Of a stretch of 64,000 bases of DNA, positions 48,742 through 59,268 are shown piece by piece. Source of the stretch: Dioscorea cayenensis subsp. rotundata (lineage: Eukaryota; Streptophyta; Magnoliopsida; Dioscoreales; Dioscoreaceae); assembly GCF_009730915.1 (NCBI RefSeq), contig NC_052486.1:23031589-23095588 (forward strand), written 5' to 3'. How positions within the stretch are numbered: position 1 is the first letter of the stretch; every line of letters starts with the position of its first letter. The position numbers and the translations under genes were made by a program. The notes under the pieces were generated by a model. The model was not told where the DNA came from, ran no database searches, and worked only from the letters and a program-made list of their open reading frames with translations.

Positions 48742-49148
48742 TGTTAAGAATATATATGTTATAAATGTAAAGATAGTAATAAGAATAGAGAACCAGAGTA
48801 TTTACCAAAACCCAAAAAACCTTGAAGAATTAACTTCTTCTTCTTTCTTCTTTTTATTTCTCTTTTCTTTCTCTTCTCTTTTCTTTTTATATCAAAGTAT
48901 ACAAAAATGAGGGGTATTTATAGGGTTACAAGAGTTGAATGAACGGCCGGATCGATCTCGATCCGACGGTCCAAAATACCGCTGGTCGGTGGAATAAGTA
49001 TGAGCACCCGGCGTCACCGCAGCTACCATATGGGCGGTACTACGATGCTCATGGTCGCTACGATGATATCTAGCGATTACTATAGTAATGCCTGTCACTA
49101 TAGATGAAATCGCTATGAGGCATCCATTAAAAATATTTGTTTATAACA
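48742..49148 (-). repeat. 5' LTR of the copia element
   Basis: 407 bp, aligning with 42681-43086, with scattered substitutions and indels concentrated in the GC-rich centre. Confidence 0.9.
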
Positions 49149-49733
49149 TCCACAAATATATAGATTGTAATATCACCAACTTGCAAAAATTATAGTTAAT
49201 ACCTATTTCTTTTAGAGAAAATTATACACAAAGTCATTAATATGACATAAAGCTAGAGTAACAAATTCATTAATGGAAAATAAATAGATCACATCAAAAT
49301 CAATTTAAAAAAAATCATCAAACTAGAGAAACTAAAAATAAGACATTGTTAAAATAAGAGATTTAGATGAAAAATAATCTGTTTAAGCACAAGATCGACA
49401 AAGAAACCCTTTAATTAACTACTCAAAATACATAAAATCCTATCTAAAATAGTGAAATTTGTGTTTTATCTAGTTGTTGAAAAGCTTTCTTGTCCCAAGC
49501 ATCGTATTTAAAAGATCAAAAGAAGAGATACAATAAAAACCCTAGATAAGGGAGAGAAGCCAAATAATAGGGAAAATAATAATTTTTTTTATCATTTCCT
49601 ACCTTTTTGGATAAAGTGGGTCAATAAGATAAAACTATTATATCTTATTAGCATACCAAACAACAGATAGTAGCAGGATATGATAGTCTATTATATCTTA
49701 TCGTTCTTATCATGTCCACCAAACGTGCCCTTT
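49149..49733 (-). repeat. Remainder of TIR repeat unit beyond the copia insertion
   Basis: Reverse complement is collinear with 26280-26640 and with the left part of U2. It ends near 49733 with the terminal inverted repeat GGGCACGTTTGGTGGACATGAT (reversed). Confidence 0.7.
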
Positions 49734-50992
49734 CAATAGTGGAGGAGTTAGGATTTGAACGGTGGTTATTTGTAAAGGTGTGACACGGTGGATAAGTTGT
49801 ACACGTGGATAATTGTCTGCTAAGAGTTTGTTGGGTTCATTGTAAAGGGATTAATGTGGTTGGGTTTAGTCCATTGTAAAGGAATTAATGTGGACCGTTA
49901 AATTAGATTTAAGGTTGGACCCTATATGATGGGTTCTAATATGAACCGTCCAAGTTAGATATATAAGGATTTGTAATGTGGACCAAGATGATGATGACCC
50001 TAGAGATGCAGGCGAATCTGATGACATGGAGCACAGTGATGATGCTTTAACGCTAGGGCAGTATCAGAGAGACATTAAGTTGGAAGCTCTAGCTCGGAGG
50101 GGAAATGTAAAATCAAGGACTAAGCCAAAAAAGGGTCAAAGAATTTCTTCTTACACTTAATCTTCTTTATGAGGACTACATGGAGATTGAAAGACTTCGT
50201 TTGCAAGTTAAAACTTCTCTTAAATCTTGCAACTTTTATGTTGCAGAGGCTCTTGGTAGCTGACGGTTTAGTCATCTTTGGTGGAAGATTTCCTGCGTTT
50301 TACTTGTTGGTTTAGTGCTTAAAACTTAGGTGGGTTTTCCGTTGATGTTCTTGTTTGGGTTCAGTTTTTAGCTCTCTTTAGTTTTTGTGTTTTGTTTTTG
50401 GTTTTGTCTCCTTTCCTTTGTTCCTTTTTTGTATCTTAGCTATTTTTAGCTCATTTTAGCAAAAACACATATCAATTCCAAGTCCATCAAGATTATCAGG
50501 TTTCCTTTGACATTCAAAATTACCGACTTCTAATTTTGTGGACTTCCTCAAAATCAGTAGAAATATAACTCTTCAAATTGCTATGGCAGTTATTAGTACC
50601 ATCTTCATTTATGTTTGTTATGACAGTCTACTATGGTGGCACTACAGGTGGTTTGAAGGCAGAACCCTCAAAGATTTCTTGCATGAACTTTTTAACAATT
50701 GCATTGTCCTTGATTATGATTAGACAATTTCTTAGGATTTCTCTTCCCCTGAGCATCTTTTTTGAACATCTTCCATCTCAAATCTCATGCCTCTCTCATC
50801 CTTCATTATGGACTGTTCCAGTAGTTAGTGTGACATGATGACCTAGATCTTGAAAAACAACATGATTTTCTCTATTCGATCCTTTTACCAAGTCCTTGTT
50901 CTGTAGTCCCTTAAGCCTTCAATTTTAGAAAATGAGTTGTCCAAGTAAGATTCTAGTTGTTGGCAAGGGTGTCATAGTAATTTATTTGAGTA
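49734..50992. other. Spacer with a possible retroelement remnant
   Basis: An open frame at 49978-50160 (acidic, then basic: ARRGNVKSRTKPKKG) has no ATG, and a T-rich tail to about 50467 follows. It could be the end of a LINE-type ORF, but I cannot name a family. 50460-50640 resembles the flank at 58130-58290. Confidence 0.35.
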
Positions 50993-51921
50993 ATGCTATA
51001 TAGCACTACTCATTTACACAAAATGGCCACACTACTCACGTGGCTCACTTTCATCTCTCTCCTACGTACTCAGCACTCTAATACCATTGAAGAAAAACAT
51101 TAGGCCCTAATTCCTCTTCCTTTTCTTTGCTTCATCACCGATCCTCATCTTCGCACCGTCATCGAACTCGTCGCAGGTCGCCCGCTCGTCACTCCGATCC
51201 TCATCTTCACACCATCATCGAACCCTTCGCCGGTCGCCCGCCCGTCACCCGCCGCCCGCCCTTCATCTTCATAATCGATCATGTTGGATTTATGTTTTGT
51301 CTGTTTTTGAGGTTTGAGATATGATTTGTGTGAATGATGTTTGAAATTTGGTTTCTTGAGTTTTTCTTTCTTTCTTCTATTTGCTTGATTTTTTACTTTG
51401 AATTTGTTCATTAGAAGAACAAATAGGAAGAAACAAAAAAAAGGAGGCCTTTTAACACAAAAAATGTTTCTTTTTTAATTTTGAATGTTTTAATGCTCAT
51501 ATGAGCTGAATCCCTTCTTTTTAGTAAGATCTCTTTTGATGGCTTCAACTGTGAATTTAAAGCGACCAGTGGCCGAGCTCCTGAATGTTTGATTATGTGT
51601 TTAATTCTAACTTCTTTTAATATTTAATTGTTACTGTTCAGAAATTTTGATTTAAGGAAATAGTCTTATTCCCTGTTCCAAATGAATTTGATATGAGGCC
51701 ATTCAATGCTTCACTATGATTTTCATTTCATTGTAACTTTATTTTTGTTTTTTTAAGCAGACACTTAATTGTAATGTTTTGCCTCAATGATCATTACCAT
51801 TGTTGAATTTTGTGTGTGAAAGTTATGTTTCGTGCAAATGAGTGCTGAGTAGGAGAGAGGTGAAAGTGGGCCACATGAGTAGTGTGGCCATTTTGTGTAA
51901 ATGAGTAGTGCTATATAACAT
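50993..51921. mobile_element. Non-autonomous TIR DNA element, 929 bp, long TIRs
   Basis: The left end (from ATGCTATATAGCACTACTC) and right end are inverted repeats of about 85 bp with few mismatches, including the matched phrase ACACAAAATGGCCACACTACTCA. The interior has a GC-rich segment (51140-51275) containing an internal duplication of 'gatcctcatcttc..cgccggtcgcccgc', unlike the AT-rich rest. No transposase. No target-site duplication was identified, so the superfamily is open. Confidence 0.8.
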
Positions 51922-52419
51922 CATACCACAACAACATAATATATCACACCCTTCTTGTGTGTTGTTGTTTAATTGTGAAGATCATTCCATAATGATTAAA
52001 TAATATGAATGGCTTGTTTAATCACACCATATCTTATATATATATATATATATATAAAGAAAGTGGGTAAACCACTGTTTTGCTAAGAAAACCATAAACC
52101 ACAATTTCTTAAGGTGCGATTAAGCAATGACATTGGTGAATGTTAACTGTTTTGCTTTATTCTAAGTTATTTTGTCAAATCCTCTTGTTCTTTGTTTTGA
52201 CTATTACTATATCATATTTACTTATGCTTCTCTGATTTTTTGGGTTACTTATCAATGACTGAGGTAAGCATGAAAAACAGGCAATATTTTCTGCTTTAAG
52301 AATGAATCAAATGTGGCAAAATAAAGACCTCAATTCGACAATTTTTTTTTATTTATGAGAAAGTGGATAAACCACTGATTTATTAAATCAACAATATTTT
52401 TAAACTCATTCAACCTGTT
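51922..52419. other. 3' flank of the relic dioxygenase
   Basis: Resembles the 3' flanks of genes A and A' (59540-59900), showing that the relic was once a full duplicate. It is interrupted by LINE tails at 52043-52090 (approximate) and 52343-52387. Confidence 0.6.
52343..52387 (-). mobile_element. 45-bp LINE micro-insertion, 8-bp TSD
   Basis: Oligo-T plus GTGGATAAACCAC, flanked by TCGACAAT (52335-52342) and TCAACAAT (52388-52395). The paralogous site near 59855-59870 lacks it. Confidence 0.7.
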
Positions 52420-52562
52420 TTATTTTCATTACATTTAATAATAACACAGTAAAACATACATCAGAGGTGATATAGGCTCTAGTTTCATATATCCAAAATG
52501 TTTTTCCCTTCAAACTTTGAAGAAAAGAGCATTCTGAGATAATTCCATGAGCTAATAGTCTG

Positions 52563-53270
52563 TAGATACTCTGCAACTGTCTTATCATCTTTGGTGACTC
52601 GATTGAGTTGATCCCGCAAGTTGTAGATGCGTGTATAACTTTTGTTGGCATATGACATGTGTAGAAATGTCCAAGCCTTTTGGGTATTGGAGGCGCCTGT
52701 GACGGTCGATGCAACTGTGATGTTAACAGAGGCCATCATCGCTTGTTGAATTAGACGATCTTGATGGACCCACAGTCGGTATGCTGGGTTCACTTCTTCT
52801 CAGTTGTTGCGGGTAATAGTTGTTGTTGGAGTAGGTTTTGTGCCATCCAAGTGGCCATAGAGATCATGGCCTTCGAGCAGCATGGTGAGTTGAGCCTTCC
52901 ATATGTGAAATTGGAGCTGCCAATAAGTCGAATGGGCAGTTGTGATGCTAGATTGAATTGCACTATTTGAGTTGATGTAGTAGAGTCAGCATTGAGCACC
53001 GTAGTTGGATTCGTGCTTGTGGCCATTGTGATTGGGTGGAGAAAAAAAAAACGGGATCTGACTCATTAGATCTAATGGCTCTTAGATACCATAAAGGAGA
53101 TAAGTAACAAGTTAAGAAAATGAGATAATGTTTATTGAAGAAGTAGATACAAAGTGAAGTAAAGCTAAGGCCTCCTTTAATTAAGGAGAATTATTCAAAG
53201 TGAAAACTAACTTAGTTAAACATTCAAACTGAGAACAAACATTCAGATTAGGAGGGAACCATTCAAACAT
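52563..53270 (-). mobile_element. Copia fragment: 5' LTR end, primer site, gag start
   Basis: On the minus strand, an LTR-like stretch ends near 53095. TGGTATCTAAGAGC follows (53081-53094), close to the initiator-methionine tRNA primer site. The gag ATG is at 53026 (MATSTNPTTV), with VHQDRLIQQAMMAS and DQLNRVTKDDKTVAEYLQT typical of copia gag (UBN2 type), and one frameshift near 52790-52900. The rest of the element is missing. Gag sequence joins directly to dioxygenase exon 4. Confidence 0.8.
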
Positions 53271-53414
53271 AGCGTTGCGTGGTTCAATGTTCTCCTATGT
53301 CATTGCCGAAAGTGATCCTATCATTGAATCAAGCTTCAGATTATGGAATGTGGTTATCGACAAGTGTTCTTGATCCAGATTTTCAACAGCTTTGTGCTCA
53401 ATGCTCTTGTATTT

Positions 53415-54118
53415 TGTTGCACCTGGGACAACAGCAAGTGGAGAGCTGAATCACCAACTGAGCAGTAGCACCATTAGGCGAAGTTTGAGAGGAAATCAGG
53501 GCAAAAACGTTAGCAAGTTTGAAAAGTTTATTATGGGATGAATTCTAGTAATCAATAGTATTAGAATTAATCTTGAATTAATCATGTGTAATTATAGTGA
53601 GAGGTTGTTACAGGTTGTTATGATGAGGGGGTAGTGGTGTCCTGGCACATGACCTGTTTGTTAAAATGCCAAAGAGGACATGTGGTTACAAATTGTAAAG
53701 GTATAATACCCGAATTAGTCCCTTTTACTTTTCTCTCTCTTTTTGGTCCTTCTACTGAGAAATGCTCCAAAGTAGTCTCTCTACTCTTGAAAATGGTTCT
53801 ACTTAGTCCCTTCTACTCTAAAATAGGCTAATTATTGGTTATATTTTCAAAAGTAGAGGAATTAGTGGGGGCATTTCTGAATAGATGGACCAAAAGTAAA
53901 GAGAAAAGTAGACTAATTCGAGTATTATACCAATTGTAAATGATTCTCCAGGATATTGATATAAAAGCAAGACAGTAATAGGAATGATGGCATCTTTAGC
54001 CAGAATTCCCTTCCTCTATCTCATCTTCTCCTTCTTCTAGCTTCTATTTCCTTCTATCTCAACCTCTTCCTCTGCAATTATTCCTGAAACTACATTGCAG
54101 GCAGCTCAACCTGCAACA
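53415..54118. mobile_element. Solo LTR with 5-bp TSD in relic exon 4
   Basis: 704 bp with ends TGTTGCA...TGCAACA. TATTT flanks it at 53410-53414 and 54119-54123. Without the MITE inside it would be about 463 bp. The strand cannot be set because no internal region is left. Confidence 0.8.
53700..53931. mobile_element. Mutator-like MITE, 9-bp TSD
   Basis: 232 bp, nearly all terminal inverted repeat: GGTATAATACCCGAATTAGTCC on the left against GGTATAATACTCGAATTAGTC (reverse complement) on the right, continuing for about 100 bp each side. AATTGTAAA flanks it at 53691-53699 and 53932-53940. The 9-bp duplication and long TIRs are typical of MULE-derived MITEs. Confidence 0.85.
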
Positions 54119-54486
54119 TATTTTCCGTTGCTCATTATCTGAATAGACACATACAGAGACAGAGTGTCAATAGTCACTAGCAGTAATTAGCAGATGCACA
54201 CATATATTGCTGATTTTGAGAGTACAGCTTTTTACTTCATTGATATCTGCAATGCTGATAATGAAAGCATCAGGGAGTGGTTTGACTGGAACCCAAGCAT
54301 CATTGTTTTTTATCTGCAATCCTTGAACTTCATTCACTTGGAGTAGCACTGTCAGACCTACAGCATCAGAATGAGGTGATAGACCCATCAACCTTGCTTG
54401 CTTGAGGACATGGAAGGTAGTAGTCAATCCTTAAAGCTTATGCCACTCCTCGAATTTCTTGTTTGTATTATTACTCCAGTGCATCC

Positions 54487-55091
54487 CTGAAATTTCAGTT
54501 GCAGTAATCTAAACATTAAAGACATTAATCTTTCCGTCCTATCAGAATGAACAATTGCTGTGCTTTGGAAATTTCATTCATTCTCAAAGCAGATCATTTT
54601 CGCTTGTAAGCCATTCTTACCTCAATCATCCATGCATAACCGATCAAACAAACATTAAAAAAGTGGAATTTGGCACAAGTGATTTCCAAAACCAAAAGGA
54701 TCAAACAAGTAACTGTCATCATCTTCTTAAGAATAGTATGTCTGTCCATTTGCTGCGAATCCGCAATAAGTCTCAAAAGATGAGAACAAAGTGGCAAGTA
54801 ATCAATTATTTAAACTGGTGGGAATATAATTTATCCTACTTATCTCATTTTCTTCAATATAACAGCCAGCAGTTTGATTGAACAAGCTACTTATGTCAAT
54901 TACAAATACTTCTGATAATATTTTATCATTATGCTGAGTTTCAGGCACAAAGCCAGCTCTTAGTTTAGCATGAAGACTCACCCAAATCAATGTACATATA
55001 TAGCAGTGCATAAAAATTACATGGTGGAGTCTTCTGTATGAATCAATTTATCAATATAGCAGTAACGTAGAAAATCATGCATCAGAGGCGT
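54487..55091. other. Spacer between gene D and relic E
   Basis: The left part (to about 54560) resembles intron 2 of the paralogues; the rest is spacer and the 3' UTR of gene D. No exon 1 or 2 of the relic was found. Confidence 0.5.
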
Positions 55092-56485
55092 TTAAGCCTC
55101 TAGTTTCATATAATTCAATCTGTTCTTACCATCAAGTTTGATGGCAAAGGTCATCCTTAAATAATCCGGGAAGCTAATGGTCTTTGTAGTAGAATGGTTC
55201 ACTTTTCTCCTGTGTCTCTGCCTGAAGTGGGCCTACTTGTGCATCAGTCCTCAGGCTATGAAATGTGACAATCGACAAGCGTTCTCGCTCTGGACTTACA
55301 ACAGCCCTGTGTTCAATGCTCTTATATTTCCCATTGCTCATTATCTGCCAGAGTAAGAAATCAGTATATGTATATCTGGCTGTTAGCTACAAATGAATAA
55401 ATACAATGTTGGTTGAGATTTGAGAGTTAAATTTTACTTCAATGATATCTCCAAGGTTGATAATGAAAGCATTTGGGAGTGGTTTGATTGGAAGCCAAGC
55501 ACCATTCTTTTTTATCTGCAATCCTTGAACATCATTCACTTGAAGAAGCACTGATAGACCCACAGCATCAGAGTGTGGGGATAATCCCATCACCTTGCTT
55601 GCTTGAGGACATGGAGGGTAATAGTTAATCCTTATAGCTTGTAGTCCACCTTTGAAATTGTCTATGAGTTTATTGAGTTTCAAGCTCTTCCCTATTGCTT
55701 CTAACAGAATGTTTGCCACTCTCTGCATTTCTTCAGAGTACTGATCCAATGCATCCCTGAAATTTGAATTGCATTATCTAAATATACTAAAAACATTGAT
55801 GTTTTAAAGCTGAGAATATGAAAAGGAATACTTGAATATTGGTGGATTTGTTGGCCAGAGTTTCAAATTCCTCCCAGAAACTGGTCTAGTAGAAAGGAAG
55901 TACATATCCCCCCAGTCCAATTTCTGTTCCTCTGAGACAACAGAGGCATGGCCATAGCCTTCAACAGAGCCTGGAAGTTGTTCATATACTTTCTTCTCCT
56001 CCAAAGGCAACCGAAAGAACTCTTCAATCACTACCTTCATTGTCTCTATCACTTTATCAGGAACTCCATGGTTAATGAGCTGCAGAAAAATTTATTTTAG
56101 AACAATGAATTTTAGTTCTTTATGAACACATATCAGTATCATTCCACTTGATGATACAAATCACTGAATGCTGATCATGTGTTAGAATTTACATCTTGTT
56201 AGAGATGCTGACCTGGAAGAAACCCCATTCTTCACAAGCCAAACCGAGTTTCAGGACCTCATCTTGGGAATGCTGAAGATAATCAAGTCTACTCAAATCT
56301 ATGATTGGAATATCACCATGTCTGGCAGCACTATCCAGAACAGGACTGCTGTTGATCTCAGGCCTAACATACCTTCCTGGAACCTCAGTGAATTCCTTTG
56401 AAGCCGCAAGCGATTGAACGTTCGGCACTGGAAGAGATCCTCCTATGTTCTTCAAGTTCAAATTATCAATTTCTGCTTCAGCCAT
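55092..56485 (-). pseudogene. Gene D: 2OG-Fe(II) dioxygenase with exon 4 frameshift
   Basis: Exons 56485-56213, 56079-55832, 55756-55438 and 55344-55092. Introns are 133, 75 and 93 nt with GT-AG ends. N-terminus MAEAEIDNLNLKN, very like gene B; DIPIIDLSRL, CEEWGFFQ / LINHGVP; core RINYYPPCPQ, PHSDAVGLS (iron H and D), IEHR (third ligand) and RLS for 2-oxoglutarate. One extra base near 55177-55190 (YYK codons) shifts the frame, causing a TAG at 55174-55176. Past it the other frame continues normally to MKLEA and TAA at 55092-55094. All other exons are clean, so either the break is very recent or it is a sequencing error. Without it the protein would be about 363 aa, normal length. Confidence 0.88.
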
Positions 56486-56557
56486 CACTCCAAAGTGCTA
56501 TCAGCCACCTACAATGAACCTTCAGAGATCAGCAATGCCTTACTATATACTATTTCT

Positions 56558-56565
56558 GTTTTATA
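56558..56565 (-). promoter_or_regulatory. TATA box of gene D
   Basis: TATAAAAC on the minus strand, 73-80 bp before the ATG. Same box and similar spacing as gene B. Confidence 0.5.
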
Positions 56566-56861
56566 TGCAATTATCAAGTATGTCAAGTGTGATGACACAT
56601 TTTAACAAACATATTGTTTTTATATTGCACTTAAGCAACTAGGTTGGGTATATGTCATTTTCTCCTATAAATTAAGAATTCTGTTTTCATTATTGAATCA
56701 TTATGCCAAAGACCTCAGGACAAGCATTTGTAATAATTTACTTATAATTTCCCATTTTACTTAACAACTATATACTAGGGTCTTCACAACTAAATAACTA
56801 AACAATTATAATTTTCTATTATACTTACGTGTTTGTCTTGTTGTCTTGTTTTCTTATGTTT

Positions 56862-56902
56862 TTTTTTAATAGAGTTGTAGTTTATCCACTTTATTTTAAA
56901 AA
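56862..56902 (+). mobile_element. Very short LINE 3' end
   Basis: GTTGTAGTTTATCCACTTTATTTT followed by an A10 tail, the family's stem-loop region with a weakened stem. No clear target-site duplication. Confidence 0.5.
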
Positions 56903-56969
56903 AAAAACTAAACAACAAAACACATAATCGATTTGATATATGATGTTCTCCGATGATTTTGTTGAATAA

Positions 56970-57105
56970 TAGGCACATAGTGCCTCTTTTTTTATTAATA
57001 TAAAAAGTACGGAGGAATGATTGATTGGGGAGAGATTTGAACCTATAACCTCCTCTTACACTTTGATGATATACCATTGGGCTATCCAATGGTTGACTTT
57101 GAAGC
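56970..57105 (-). mobile_element. tRNA-derived SINE
   Basis: On the minus strand, an A-box-like TAGCCCAATGG and a B-box GGTTCAAATC (plus-strand 57034-57043) lie about 30 nt apart, as in a tRNA promoter. A short AT-rich body and an A-rich tail toward 56985 follow. It is not a tRNA gene because the acceptor stem does not close and no anticodon stem is convincing. Confidence 0.6.
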
Positions 57106-57130
57106 TCTAAAAGCTAACTTATAAGAAAAA

Positions 57131-57180
57131 GATTAAATTTTTTTTTTTGAAAGGTGGATAGGATAGACCATGATTCATTA
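57131..57180 (-). mobile_element. 50-bp LINE micro-insertion, 10-bp TSD
   Basis: Oligo-T plus a mutated GTGGATA..GACCA stem, flanked by ATAAGAAAAA at 57121-57130 and 57181-57190. The A-rich flank makes this the weakest of the set. Confidence 0.55.
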
Positions 57181-57190
57181 ATAAGAAAAA

Positions 57191-57570
57191 AAAAAAGTTG
57201 CTGACAAATAAAAGTAACACAACTCATAGAAGATGGGACTTTTATTTCTAGTTTTCATACTTTAATTTATCTTTAATTTTGTAAAAAGGATACCATCATT
57301 AAGATAAAGAAAAGCAAAAGGAGTATTTACAACCACCACCTTAGCAATAAAAAGATAGTAATTCCCTTTCCTGCCGAGTAAATGGTTGAGTGATGCAGCG
57401 CCTAAAGAACAAGAGGACTGGCAAGGAAGATAAGGAGGAGAATAAGAGAAGGAGAAGAAGAAAAGCAGAGGAAAAAGAAAAGCCTTGGCTAATGTCCTCC
57501 CCTTTTCATTCATTTGTAAACCTTTTATATCAGTATTAGTACAGAGATTGTAACAGGGTTACCAGTCAGG
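57191..57570. other. Spacer, nothing recognised
   Basis: No gene supported. Purine-rich near 57430-57480. Confidence 0.4.
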
Positions 57571-58749
57571 CATTTAAACAAGCATTACATGAGCCAATAG
57601 ATGCTACAATTCTATAATAGCATCCTCTAATAACCATGCATTTCCTAAACACATAGCCATATCATTCCACAGCTAATCATACTATTACTTAAACAATTGC
57701 TGCATAATAATACCCCCAACTGAAATCACACATTACTTCATCACAAAATCTGCAAATTTAGCACCTGAGATTCCCTGGGTCATGTGACCACCTACAGCCC
57801 CATTTGCAACATTGAGGGATCAACTTCTTCTCACAATGATTGAGATGAGTAATTTGTTCACTTTATCAAAAGCAATATATATATATATACACAATGAGAC
57901 AGAAGTTAATAAAAAAAAATTTATATTTGAGAACCTCTGCCTGTGTGGTTCATTTGCCTCATACTCAATCTTCAACATCAATAAATTAAGTTTTTCTCCC
58001 CCTTTTGTTTAAGGTTTTTTTTTTTTTTTAAGATTCGAGATTTTCAATGTAACCTTTTTATGTATTGAATTTGTCTTTGCTTTGTTGCTTCTATTTTGTT
58101 TGGTTGCTCCCTCTTGATACTTCACAGGTTGCCGACACAAATCAGTTTGAAATCTGTCAAGATTATTAGTTTTTCTTTGGCAATTAAAAAATCATGGCTT
58201 CCAATTTTGTGGATTCCCTGAAAATCAACAGAAATACAGCTCTTCGAACTGTTATGACAGTTATAGTACCATCTTTACTTATACTTGTTTGTAAAGCAAT
58301 ATTTATGATTGAAATAGCGTAATATCACACCCTTTTTGTGTTGGGAAGACGGTTGCACAGCAGTGCAGAAACAGCAGAATCAAACCCTTCCCAGTGCTGA
58401 TGAGGAACAAATGAATGGCATGATTGAGCAGATCAATCACTAAACAACAGAGCAAACTTGAAAGCTTCACTAAAATTAGAGGTGATACTATCACTCTACA
58501 ACTACCACTTTGTCCTCTTGAAAACAAAGATCGGTTTACCCAAAAAAGAGGAAGAAAAGGAAACACAAAGATGGAGAGATTGACAGAAATTACTCACAGT
58601 GGAGATCAGGTCTTGCCCCTTCTTTATCAATCTTCCAAAAACTTCCCCCTTCTACACCACCCCCTTTCTCATCAATCACTGACTGTAACCCAACAATCTT
58701 ATTATATACTAAAGATACATATCTATGTCTATATATTAATATAAAACTG

Positions 58750-59217
58750 GCACCTAAGGGCACGGGCCAGTTAACCCCATCAGGCCCGACCCGATAGGTT
58801 GCGGTTGACCGGCCCCTCAACCCAGACCCGGCCCCAGCCCAACAGGAATGTAGAATCCACCGGTACGTGTTGACCCGTTTGACCAGACTATCTAGGTCAG
58901 AGTTGGGCACAAACTGGCCCGGCTCCCTATTGACTTGGTGAGCCGGGCCGACCCGGCAGGTTTGACCCACCGGGCCTGTTTGGCCTGCCCAATAAAAAAA
59001 ATTTAAAAATTCTAGAAAATTTAGAAAACATAGAAAAAAATTATGAAACTAGGCCTGACCCAGCGGACCAACCTGCTGGGTCACAAGTTGGGGAAACCCT
59101 AACCCGTAACCCAGTTATCTACATGACGGGCTAATTACAGTTCATTGAACCGGTAGGCCTAGTTTCCGGCCGATTATGGGCCGAGCCGGGTTTGGACGGC
59201 TCGTGTCCACCTCTACG
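58750..59217. repeat. GC-rich fold-back repeat, right-arm copy
   Basis: Counterpart of 15385-15842, more diverged from it than the genes are from each other. Confidence 0.4.
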
Positions 59218-59268
59218 CTTTCTTGTCAGGCCTCACAAGAGGTGCTGATTTTTTAGCTGATATGTCAA

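Larger units (their letters stand above)
42681..49148 (-). mobile_element. Ty1/copia retrotransposon, degenerate
   Basis: 6468 bp, with LTRs starting TGTTA and ending TAACA, and target-site duplication TCCAC at 42676-42680 and 49149-49153. On the minus strand it has a primer-binding-type sequence (CGTTATCAGCACGA) next to the 5' LTR and a polypurine tract (CAAGGGGAG) next to the 3' LTR. It is inserted in a TIR repeat unit. Confidence 0.92.
52420..54486 (-). pseudogene. Relic dioxygenase E: exons 3-4, split by nested insertions
   Basis: Exon 3 is at 54486-54236. An internal deletion leaves 251 nt instead of 319, but PHSDAVGLT with the H and D iron ligands is kept. Exon 4 starts at 54138, is cut at 54119 by an LTR, resumes at 53414 (KYKSIEHKAV.., with RxS changed to HLS), is cut again near 53280 by a copia fragment, and resumes at about 52562 (ISSWNYLRMLF.., then GKNILDI) to about 52420. 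Exons 1-2 are not found. It lies directly downstream of gene D on the same strand, as a tandem duplicate. Not functional. Confidence 0.85.

Noticed and set aside
49978..50160. Acidic-basic small protein
   Set aside because: Opens with GTG, no ATG in frame, and the surroundings look like a retroelement tail. Not called as a gene.
57034..57100. tRNA gene
   Set aside because: Promoter boxes are present, but the acceptor and anticodon stems do not form. It is better explained as a SINE head.
57262..57513. Minus-strand frame rich in F, L and P
   Set aside because: Low-complexity translation of a purine-rich stretch, no homologous feature.
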